Shown here: positions 57,815 to 64,000 of the stretch, piece after piece | How positions within the stretch are numbered: position 1 is the stretch's first letter | Layout of the letters: each line of letters opens with the position of its first letter | NCBI GenBank assembly: GCA_002394335.1 | Contig: DGTP01000009.1 | Coordinates: 1 to 64,000, forward strand | From: Bacteroidales bacterium UBA4333 | GTDB taxonomy: Bacteria > Bacteroidota > Bacteroidia > Bacteroidales > Paludibacteraceae | Length of the DNA: 64,000 nucleotides | Direction of reading: 5' to 3' | Made by a program: the position numbers and the translations under genes | The notes under the pieces: model-generated | Told to the model about the DNA's origin: nothing | What the model saw: the letters and a program-made list of their open reading frames with translations, nothing else | The model's database searches: none

Positions 57815-58675
57815 ATGCGTCAATTAAAAATTACAAAATCAATCACCAACCGTGAGTCTGCTTCTCTCGACAAGTATCTCCAGGAGATCGGTCGCGAGGA
57901 TCTGATTACGGTGGAAGAGGAAGTGGAATTGGCTGGTCGCATTCGTAACGGCGATCGTGCTGCCTTGGAGAAGTTGACTCGTTCGAACTTGCGCTTTGTT
58001 GTTTCTGTAGCCAAGCAGTACCAGAACCAAGGCTTGTCCCTGCCGGACTTAATCAACGAGGGAAACTTAGGACTTATCAAGGCGGCCGAGAAGTTTGATG
58101 AGACCCGTGGCTTCAAGTTCATCTCCTATGCTGTGTGGTGGATTCGTCAGTCGATCTTGCAAGCCCTGGCTGAGCAGAGCCGTATCGTGCGTCTGCCGCT
58201 TAACCAGGTAGGTTCAATGAACAAGATCAACAAGGCATTCCAGCGTTTCGAGCAGGAGTACGAGCGCAAGCCGAGTGCAGAGGAATTGGCAGAGATGCTG
58301 GACATCCCGGTAGATAAGATTGCCGACACCCTCAAGATGTCCGGTCGCCACATCAGCGTGGACGCTCCTTTCGTAGAGGGCGAGGACAACAGCCTCATTG
58401 ATGTCATGGTCAACGAGGACTCTCCTAATGCCGACCGTGGATTGATCAACGAATCGCTCCGCAAAGAGATTGACCGCGCACTGGACACCCTCACCGAGCG
58501 TGAAGCGAATATCCTCCGCCAGTTCTTTGGCTTAGGATGTCCGGAGCGGACACTCGAGGAGATAGGCGAAGATCTGCACCTCACACGCGAGCGTGTCCGT
58601 CAGATCAAAGAGAAAGCCGTGCATCGCCTCAAATCAGGACAACGCAGCCATATTCTGCAAACGTATTTGGGATAA
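57815..58675 (+). CDS. rpoD: Primary RNA polymerase sigma factor (RpoD/SigA)
   Basis: A 286-residue sigma-70 of the short Bacteroidetes type without region 1.1. Region 1.2: ASLDKYLQEIGREDLITVEE. Region 2: LVSVAKQYQNQGLSLPDLINEG-like text with LRFVVSVAKQYQNQGL, then FKFISYAVWWIRQSILQALA (-10 recognition). Region 3: LPLNQVGSMNKINKAFQRFE. Region 4: LTEREANILRQFFGLG and ERTLEEIGEDLHLTRERVRQ. It recognises the TTG/TAnnTTTG promoters seen throughout. It sits just behind a tRNA-Arg gene; the tRNA must be cut from its leader. Confidence 0.96.
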   Translation: MRQLKITKSITNRESASLDKYLQEIGREDLITVEEEVELAGRIRNGDRAALEKLTRSNLRFVVSVAKQYQNQGLSLPDLINEGNLGLIKAAEKFDETRGFKFISYAVWWIRQSILQALAEQSRIVRLPLNQVGSMNKINKAFQRFEQEYERKPSAEELAEMLDIPVDKIADTLKMSGRHISVDAPFVEGEDNSLIDVMVNEDSPNADRGLINESLRKEIDRALDTLTEREANILRQFFGLGCPERTLEEIGEDLHLTRERVRQIKEKAVHRLKSGQRSHILQTYLG

Positions 58676-58679
58676 GTTC

Positions 58680-59432
58680 TTAGAAGAAGAACGACATCTT
58701 CAAGCCGGTTCGTACTATGCTACGGCCGGCTTTTCTTGTGTACGCGAAATCCGGATCTGTCTTCATGGTACCATCTACCCCTTCGGTGATAGTCACCACT
58801 GCCTGCTGAAACTGCACATCGGCAGAGACAGCTATTGCCGAGTTACTATTGATCTCATACCGGTATCCCACCATCAGGTCGGCGTACATTCCCCCTTTAT
58901 ATTGCTTGCTGAGCGCTACGCCATACCCCAGAGACACACCTACGACAGGCGCATGTTTGCTGAGCATCAGCGGTGCACGCAATGCCGCTTGGATCGGTAG
59001 AAAATTATAGGTCTTGTCTATCACCTCGCCATGGTAGCCCAATCCTCCGCCTACGAAGATCTTCTTGCCTGCCAGATTGTGGGTTCCTACCAGCAGATCG
59101 ACATTATAATGCGCCCCACCCTTATTATCGTTGGGCAGCATACTCACACCGGCACCCACTTCCAGCAGAATAGAGGCTTTCTTCTTATGTCCTTCGCCTA
59201 CGGTCTTCACTTCTGTCACTGTCTCCTGTGCTTCTTTTTCATGGCTTATGGACACCACCTCCGCACGCGGATACTGCATCCGCACGCCGGAGGCATCACG
59301 CAAAATTACCACCTCTTCGTTCTCCAGTACAATCGTACCTCGTACGGTAGCGCCACTTTTGAGTGTCACAACCTCGCCACTCACGCTGATGCATGCTGCT
59401 ATCAGCAGCATTATTAATAGTCTTCGTTTCAT
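58680..59432 (-). CDS. Outer-membrane beta-barrel protein
   Basis: A 250-residue exported protein. The signal peptide ends at SVSGE. Residues ~20-60 form an SH3-like segment (VVTLKSGATVRGTIVLENEE, VVILRDASGVRMQYPRAEVV) seen before Bacteroidetes barrels. A ~170-residue barrel follows (ASILLEVGAGVSMLPND, FVGGGLGYHGEVIDKTY, GVSLGYGVALSKQYKGGMYA), ending VRTGLKMSFFF. Its 3' end lies 4 bp from the rpoD stop and overlaps the rpoD terminator. Confidence 0.75.
   Translation of the reverse strand: MKRRLLIMLLIAACISVSGEVVTLKSGATVRGTIVLENEEVVILRDASGVRMQYPRAEVVSISHEKEAQETVTEVKTVGEGHKKKASILLEVGAGVSMLPNDNKGGAHYNVDLLVGTHNLAGKKIFVGGGLGYHGEVIDKTYNFLPIQAALRAPLMLSKHAPVVGVSLGYGVALSKQYKGGMYADLMVGYRYEINSNSAIAVSADVQFQQAVVTITEGVDGTMKTDPDFAYTRKAGRSIVRTGLKMSFFF
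58702..58735 (+). terminator. rpoD terminator, inside the convergent gene
   Basis: AAGCCGG (58702-58708) pairs with CCGGCTT (58726-58732), then TTCTT. It lies in the 3' coding end of the minus-strand barrel gene. Confidence 0.55.
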
Positions 59433-60814
59433 ATTTTCTGTTCCTTGTCTTCTATCAAATCAAAATCTATCTGCCCCTTCTCTGCATCGGCTTTCGCCAC
59501 TTTCACCCGCACTCTGTCACCCAGTGCATAACGCGTATCCGAGTCCGAGGAGCGAAGAGCAAACCCATGTTCCTCGTAAATCATGTATTCGCCAGGGCAT
59601 AGCTTGCGTATTGATACCAGCCCTTCGCATCGCGACTCATCCAGTCTCACAAAGAATCCGAAATCGGTCACGCTGCATATATATCCCTCCATCTCTTCGC
59701 CGATATGGTCTTCCATCCACAGCGCCTGATACATCTTGACCGACTCCCGCTCCGCCTGCAGCGCTGCCTGCTCTTGTTCCGAGAGATGGGTACACATCTC
59801 GTCTAACACCTCTATCGGCAGCGACTCTCCTTTGCCCGTCAGGATATACTTGGTCAGCAACCGGTGAACAATCAGATCCGGATACCGCCTGATAGGGGAG
59901 GTGAAATGGGTGTAGTGCTCGAAACGCAGTCCGTAGTGTCCGATATTCTTGGTGGCATAGACGGCTTTGGCTTGGGCACGGATCATGAGTATATTCCGAA
60001 CTTCTTGTGGCAGTGCCCCTCCCATCTTCTGCTCCAAAAGCGCGAGGTCGTTCAGTTTGTCTTCGTTGGGTTTGTCATGCACGCGATAGATAAACGGAGG
60101 CGTAGCACCGCCCCTCTTACGGATAGAAGCCACATCTTGCGCCACTGTCCTGTTGGCAAGCAGCATCCACTCTTCTATCAGGTGGTGCGCCTCGTTAGGG
60201 TGCTCAAAATAGATGTCAATGGGATGTCCGTGTTCATCCAGCCTGAAACGCATCTCATCCTGCTCAATGGTCATTGCCCCTTTGGCGACCCGCTCGTCAC
60301 GCAGAATCTGCGAGAGCCGGTAGAGCGTCATGATCGCTTCCCTAAGTTCAGGTGTCATCCATTCTTCGTTGCCTGACTCCGCACCGGCGATGATGGTTTG
60401 TGCCTGATCGTAGTTGAGGCGCGCATTAGAGCGGATCACCGTGCGGCAGAGCTTATGCTTCTTCACACGTGCGCACTTGTCTATCGTGAATATCACTGAC
60501 ATCGTAAGTTTGTCCTCGTTGGGGCGGAGCGAACAGAGGTCATTACACAGCCACTCCGGTAACATCGGAAGCACCCTGTCCACCAAGTAGATGCTTGTCC
60601 CGCGCTGATAAGCTTCGTCGTCGGTACGGCTTCCGGGCTTGACATAATGGCTCACATCCGCGATATGCACACCTACCTGATAGGTGTCGTCATCCTCCTT
60701 GGCGAAGCTCAACGCATCGTCAAAATCCTTTGCATCTGCAGGGTCTATCGTCAGGGTAAAAACATCCCTCATATCCCTACGCCGGAGTATTTCCACACGG
60801 TCTATCAAATTCAT
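59429..60814 (-). CDS. RNase R/RNase II-family exonuclease, N-terminally short
   Basis: About 461 residues from the ATG at 60814. It has the complete RNB core: FTLTIDPADAKDFDDALSF (catalytic Asp cluster), VGVHIADVSHYV, YLVDRVLPMLPEWLCNDLCS, LRPNEDKLTMS, and HYTHFTSPIRRYPDLIVHRL, then a C-terminal S1 domain (YICSVTDFGFFVRLDESRC). The two N-terminal cold-shock domains of normal RNase R (~700-800 residues) are absent. A promoter box ends 5 bases before the ATG, so the mRNA is probably leaderless and the truncation is real. A 3'-to-5' exoribonuclease, cytoplasmic. Confidence 0.9.
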   Translation of the reverse strand: MNLIDRVEILRRRDMRDVFTLTIDPADAKDFDDALSFAKEDDDTYQVGVHIADVSHYVKPGSRTDDEAYQRGTSIYLVDRVLPMLPEWLCNDLCSLRPNEDKLTMSVIFTIDKCARVKKHKLCRTVIRSNARLNYDQAQTIIAGAESGNEEWMTPELREAIMTLYRLSQILRDERVAKGAMTIEQDEMRFRLDEHGHPIDIYFEHPNEAHHLIEEWMLLANRTVAQDVASIRKRGGATPPFIYRVHDKPNEDKLNDLALLEQKMGGALPQEVRNILMIRAQAKAVYATKNIGHYGLRFEHYTHFTSPIRRYPDLIVHRLLTKYILTGKGESLPIEVLDEMCTHLSEQEQAALQAERESVKMYQALWMEDHIGEEMEGYICSVTDFGFFVRLDESRCEGLVSIRKLCPGEYMIYEEHGFALRSSDSDTRYALGDRVRVKVAKADAEKGQIDFDLIEDKEQKI

Positions 60815-60818
60815 GCCA

Positions 60819-60849
60819 CAAAGATACAATTTTTTTCTCATATGAGCAA
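60819..60849 (-). promoter_or_regulatory. Promoter of RNase R gene
   Basis: Minus strand TTG (60847-60849), 20 bp, TATCTTTG (60819-60826). Only four bases (TGGC) separate the box from the ATG. Confidence 0.75.
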
Positions 60850-60927
60850 AAAAAACTTACTTTTTAATGCAACATCCAACTTTTTGACAAATTCAGTCGA
60901 CTTATCGTAAAAAAGGACATACGTCTA

Positions 60928-60958
60928 TTGCATATATCCCTTTTTTTAAGTAATTTTG
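60928..60958 (+). promoter_or_regulatory. Promoter of HTH gene 61012
   Basis: TTG at 60928-60930, 20 bp, TAATTTTG at 60951-60958. Confidence 0.75.
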
Positions 60959-61011
60959 CACTCCGAAATTGGAAAAGGGTAATCTATACACCCATTTTTG
61001 GGATAAAAAAA

Positions 61012-61383
61012 ATGGTTAACTCAAAAAATACAAAAAAGGTTAATATACCATATGAAGATCAGCGGAAAGTCTTGGAAGAATGGATGGATAAGAAAAAGCC
61101 GTATCTCCGTCAAAATTTTCGCATAGAAGATCTTCGGGCAGCTCTTCCGCTCAATCGCACATATCTTTCTCGTCTTATTAATAACGAGTATCATTGTTCT
61201 TTCTTCCATTTCGTTGCTCGCTATAGGGTAGAAGAAGCCAAACGATTGATGGCAACAAACCCGAATCTCATGCTTCAAGAGGTAGCAGCGCAGGCTGGAT
61301 TTGCATCCTCAACCGTTTTTGGTCGCGTTTTCGCACGCGAAACAGGTATGACACCATCGGCTTGGAGACGCACTAACAAATAG
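61012..61383 (+). CDS. AraC-type DNA-binding domain protein
   Basis: About 123 residues from the ATG at 61012; codons upstream overlap the promoter. The protein is little more than an AraC double helix-turn-helix: LRQNFRIEDLRAALPLNRTY, LSRLINNEYHCSFFHFVARY, RVEEAKRLMATNPNLMLQEV, AAQAGFASSTVFGRVFARET and GMTPSAWRR. No sensor domain is present; it may act alone or be the output part of a larger system. Followed by a terminator; next is an outer-membrane gene with its own promoter. Confidence 0.85.
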   Translation: MVNSKNTKKVNIPYEDQRKVLEEWMDKKKPYLRQNFRIEDLRAALPLNRTYLSRLINNEYHCSFFHFVARYRVEEAKRLMATNPNLMLQEVAAQAGFASSTVFGRVFARETGMTPSAWRRTNK

Positions 61384-61494
61384 CGTTGGCTTTCATAACC
61401 ACCGCGCGCTCTATGTCATACTCAGCGGAGTTCCTGCATACCTGTCGTGGGTTGCGAGGCACAGGTTTTCTGTGTCGGTGTAATGGAAAGCCTT

Positions 61495-61523
61495 ACCGCA
61501 GGACGACAGTCTTGCGGTTTTTT
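61495..61523 (+). terminator. Rho-independent terminator
   Basis: ACCGCAGGAC pairs with GTCTTGCGGT (10 bp, loop GACA), then TTTTT. Confidence 0.88.
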
Positions 61524-61544
61524 GATAAAAAAGGGCGATTTTTT

Positions 61545-61575
61545 TTGCAAATACGGGAAATTATCTGTATCTTTG
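61545..61575 (+). promoter_or_regulatory. Promoter of 61608 gene
   Basis: TTG at 61545-61547, 20 bp, TATCTTTG at 61568-61575. Confidence 0.8.
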
Positions 61576-61607
61576 TGTCCTGTTTTGGATTATTAACCTG
61601 CTCGCAT

Positions 61608-62450
61608 ATGAAAAAACTATTCGCTTTACTGCTCTCCTGCGCTGCTGTCAGTGCCATGAGCCAGACACAGGATCCCCCGAAAGACTCACACATTGTGGAC
61701 GGTTTCACCTCCGTGATGACTATTGCCGGTGAGACCAACTCTCCCGAAACCCCGCAAGACTCCGTCATCGTCAGTACGCCCGATGTGGCCATACCCCTCT
61801 GGAAGCAGAAGCTGTACTATGGTTATAATTTCGACATCTACTACCACCACGACTCGCGTTCCAACCGCAAAGAGAATGGTTTTTCCATTGCCATCACACC
61901 TGAAATTGGCTGGAAACTGAATGAGAAATGGCATCTTGGTATGCGTTTCGGAGGCAGTTATCAGCATATCTATACCACCTACTCGTTCGACATTCTCGAC
62001 ACCACCCACTCAACCAGCCTCCGCGTGCAACAGGGTTCATGGGAGGTTGCGCCGTATGTGCGGTACAAGATGAAAAGTCTTTTCAACGGCAAACTGGACA
62101 TCTGGATGGAGGCGCACCTCTATACCGGTATGGAGTTTCCGCGCGTTACTGACGGCGATGCCACCGGCACCGACTATGACGGTCTGAGGCATAGCATCAC
62201 CTACGGTGCGCAACTGTCGCCGGTTATCACCTATAAGTTCAACCGCAAAAGCACCTTCCAGGTTTTCTTCTCTATCCTCAGCCTCGGCTATAGCGGTACC
62301 ACCTACTGCTATTCCGATCCGCAGAAGGGTAAATACAACGAGTACACCAACGATGTAATCCTGTTTTCGGGCAAACTGCGCAACCTCATCGCCAACCAGT
62401 TCACGCCAGGTCTCTATGGTCTGAAATTCGGTATTCAGAAGAGCTTCTAA
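61608..62450 (+). CDS. Outer-membrane beta-barrel protein
   Basis: About 280 residues from the ATG at 61608; the open frame upstream crosses the terminator and promoter and is not coding. The signal peptide ends at SAMSQ. A linker rich in Ser/Pro/Asp precedes a barrel (LYYGYNFDIYYHHDSR, FSIAITPEIGWKLNEKWHLG, MRFGGSYQHIYTTYSF, WEVAPYVRYKMKSLF) ending YGLKFGIQKSF. Small porin-like or DUF-type barrel; function unknown. Convergent with the next gene (4-bp overlap). Confidence 0.75.
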   Translation: MKKLFALLLSCAAVSAMSQTQDPPKDSHIVDGFTSVMTIAGETNSPETPQDSVIVSTPDVAIPLWKQKLYYGYNFDIYYHHDSRSNRKENGFSIAITPEIGWKLNEKWHLGMRFGGSYQHIYTTYSFDILDTTHSTSLRVQQGSWEVAPYVRYKMKSLFNGKLDIWMEAHLYTGMEFPRVTDGDATGTDYDGLRHSITYGAQLSPVITYKFNRKSTFQVFFSILSLGYSGTTYCYSDPQKGKYNEYTNDVILFSGKLRNLIANQFTPGLYGLKFGIQKSF

Positions 62451-63349
62451 AAAACCCTCTGACCCTGCATGGTGTATCTCTTGCCCCCGCGGGAAATATA
62501 GATAGTACCATCCTTCAGTACCTTGGTCCATTGTACATGCTCGATGCCTTCCACTGCATCGGGATGAAGGTCTTCGGCACCTGTCACCTCCGTAGAAGTT
62601 TCGCCCAGCCATCCGCAGACTTGATCCAGCGCCGTATAGACTTTCACGAAATGAATGCCGGTGAGATGAGCCGGCGTACCGTCTGATTTGACTGCCCAAT
62701 CTATATCCAGTTTGGCTTCTTCGGCCGTGTTGGGCTGATTGTCCGCATAGCCCCACGGATAAGCGCGGAGTACATAATAGGTTCCCTCGCCGGAGAGATC
62801 TTCGTAATTATCCGCCAGACGGCTACCGCTGAACGTGATACTGCCCTCCTCTATCCACTGCGGGTATTTTGTACCCTCGTCCTGACGCCGATAGGTCACT
62901 GTATAGTGATGATCTGTCTTGTCGGAGTTGTATTCGCTTCCTGCCAGTTCATACCATTCGTCATCGGGTTTGCCGTTGCCGTTGGCGTCAACACTCACCA
63001 TCACTATGCCCGGTTCTGATGAGTTCGTAAAGGTATTTCCGAGAACCAGCAGGTCTTTCGCGCCGGGGACGTTGAGTACCATATGATCGAACCCGAAGAC
63101 CACATATCCTCCCCAACCGCCAAGGCTGATCATCCCGCGTGCGTTTTCGGCAATGGCTTCTTCGGCTTTCAGCCTCATGTCATTGGCATCATCCCCTTCT
63201 TCGTATTCTGGAAGTTTGTTTACAAACTGCCCTGGTGCCGGCATATACTCCCAAACACGCGAGATATAAGGAGAGACTGCCTGTGTCTCCATACAGACCG
63301 TCATACAGAATACTATCGACAGTAAAACTAAGATTATTCTATTTCTCAT
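62447..63349 (-). CDS. Secreted surface protein with short C-terminal tail
   Basis: About 300 residues from the ATG at 63349 (signal IILVLLSIVFCMTVCMETQA). It resembles Bacteroidales 'cell surface proteins' with ISLGGWGGYVVFGFDHMVLN, VLGNTFTNSSEPGIVMVSVD and NGNGKPDDEWYELAGSEYNS, a calcium-like DxNxNxxxD loop. The end (KVLKDGTIYISRGGKRYTMQ, then GQRVF) is the tail also seen at 899 and 2434. Promoter at 63383-63413 with a palindrome beside it. Function unknown; the family is often near nutrient uptake genes. Confidence 0.78.
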   Translation of the reverse strand: MRNRIILVLLSIVFCMTVCMETQAVSPYISRVWEYMPAPGQFVNKLPEYEEGDDANDMRLKAEEAIAENARGMISLGGWGGYVVFGFDHMVLNVPGAKDLLVLGNTFTNSSEPGIVMVSVDANGNGKPDDEWYELAGSEYNSDKTDHHYTVTYRRQDEGTKYPQWIEEGSITFSGSRLADNYEDLSGEGTYYVLRAYPWGYADNQPNTAEEAKLDIDWAVKSDGTPAHLTGIHFVKVYTALDQVCGWLGETSTEVTGAEDLHPDAVEGIEHVQWTKVLKDGTIYISRGGKRYTMQGQRVF

Positions 63350-63366
63350 AACATCTATTTCTTTCT

Positions 63367-63383
63367 GCACGCAAATTGCGTGC
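63367..63383. promoter_or_regulatory. Palindrome GCACGC-AAATT-GCGTGC touching the -7 box
   Basis: A 17-bp inverted repeat whose last base is the first plus-strand base of the -7 box (CAAAGTTA in plus). Its place at the transcription start suggests a repressor site. Confidence 0.45.
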
Positions 63384-63413
63384 AAAGTTACTACTTTTTT
63401 CGGACATATGCAA
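63383..63413 (-). promoter_or_regulatory. Promoter of 62447 gene
   Basis: Minus strand TTG (63411-63413), 20 bp, TAACTTTG (63383-63390). Confidence 0.8.
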
Positions 63414-63481
63414 GACAATCGTCATATTTTGTTCATTTTCATATGCTATATCTATTGTGTAAAATCTCTTGTCATGACCGA

Positions 63482-63538
63482 TTTTTTCGAACGCTCTGTT
63501 CAAAAATGCAACGTTAGTTGTTCTTAGTCATTCTTAGT
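63482..63538 (-). repeat. Dispersed 57-bp element, copy upstream of 62447 gene
   Basis: Reads ACTAAGAATGACTAAGAACA to GCGTTCGAAAAAA on the minus strand, about 84% identical to 39090-39146. The bases 5' of it on that strand (TCGGTAATGTGTAACGGATG) match those near 12733-12755 (TCGGCAATGGATAACAGATG). Confidence 0.65.
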
Positions 63539-63618
63539 CATCCGTTACACATTACCGATACTATCTGTACCCCATTCCCTACCCATTGCCTACCAGACTG
63601 CAATCCATCACACCTTTC

Positions 63619-63666
63619 CACACAAACAAGATGAGCGACTTCTCTGTCGCCCATCTTGTTTGTGTG
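63619..63666 (-). terminator. Very stable hairpin after the DUF4270 gene
   Basis: CACACAAACAAGATG (63619-63633) pairs perfectly with 63652-63666, then GCGAC/GTCGC inside, one mismatch, loop TTCTCT. It begins 21 bp after the stop of the minus-strand gene. No T-run follows, so it may be a terminator of another kind or an RNA-stabilising end. Confidence 0.55.
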
Positions 63667-63686
63667 TATCCCGCTCTTATCCCCGC

Positions 63687-64000
63687 TTAGAATCCTGAAT
63701 AAACCAACTGGAGAGCCATGCCGCTCTGCGCTGAGCGGATGACGGTAGCAGAAACCGACTGCGCCTGCTTGACCGAAGAAATCACCGTTGTGTTCGAGAG
63801 TGTGGAGGTATTGACCGTCACAGGAATGAGAAGCATCTCCAGACTCTGAGGTACCGAATCCTGACGCAGTTCGTGGGTGAGCAGCGTAGCCAGATCATAG
63901 GAGTAATAATAGATCGGATCTCCTACCGAGTCTGTGCCCTGAGTCAATGTCGCTACGATGGCACAAGTGTCCTCCGGCAGTTTGCTGTCCTCAAAGAAGC
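63687..64000 (-). CDS. C-terminal part of a DUF4270-type lipoprotein
   Basis: The frame stays open to the window edge, so this is only the 3' end (about 104 residues visible, starting FFEDSKLPEDTCAIVATLTQ). It includes PIYYYSYDLATLLTHELRQD, LEMLLIPVTVNT, AQSVSATVIRSAQSGMALQL and the end VYSGF, which fit the end of DUF4270 lipoproteins of Bacteroidetes. These are surface or outer-membrane proteins of unknown function, often near porin-like genes. The real start is outside the window. Confidence 0.7.
   Translation of the reverse strand, partial: FFEDSKLPEDTCAIVATLTQGTDSVGDPIYYYSYDLATLLTHELRQDSVPQSLEMLLIPVTVNTSTLSNTTVISSVKQAQSVSATVIRSAQSGMALQLVYSGF

Overview
The window reads as a Bacteroidales (Bacteroidota) chromosome segment, probably from an uncultured host-associated lineage. 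The reasons are the promoter grammar (TTG, about 20 bp, TAnnTTTG, seen more than a dozen times), the short primary sigma factor, GldD, DUF3127- and DUF4270-type proteins, a type IX secretion (T9SS) sorting tail, many SpII lipoproteins, and a GH57/GT4/debranching-enzyme glycogen cluster. The assignment comes from recognising families by eye; no searches were run.

Layout. Positions 1-12,055 hold cell-surface genes: a cut-off surface protein, lipoproteins, a BspA-like leucine-rich-repeat protein, and two copies of a gene pair (small T9SS-tail protein plus a ~900-residue exported protein) separated by an AAA ATPase. Positions 12,087-27,761 are accessory: a DUF3987 protein and a small protein, each preceded by a copy of a structured RNA-like element; a HipBA module; a Panacea/PemK-like toxin-antitoxin pair; a ClpP-fold protease; a CXXX-repeat RiPP operon with its own TatAC; and two more AAA ATPases. 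From 27,958 to 64,000 the DNA is mostly housekeeping: glgP-recO; DUF6242-pgk-DUF3127-phosphoesterase; ddl-polyprenyl synthase; hydrolase-gldD-GGGPS/tadA fusion-pgpH-dus; manC-debranching enzyme-GT4-GH57-porin-clpC-trxA; tRNA-Arg(TCT)-rpoD; RNase R; an AraC-type regulator; outer-membrane proteins; and the cut-off end of a DUF4270 protein.

The most interesting system is at 19,243-23,759. Two twin-arginine precursors with strict Cys-x-x-x repeats are followed by a radical SAM/SPASM enzyme, a SPASM-only partner, a small accessory protein, TatA and TatC. I infer that the peptides are folded or modified around iron-sulfur enzymes in the cytoplasm and exported by a dedicated Tat channel. The family was predicted in silico before. 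The internal Tat signal in the second precursor, the 33-codon ORF between the precursors, and the ~157-nt rod-like hairpin just upstream look less well described.

The other striking theme is repeats. Two copies of an RNA-like element (12,601-12,710 and 14,069-14,187, minus strand) keep the same helices through different sequences. Short repeat families occur both between genes and, in frame, inside dus, manC and ddl.
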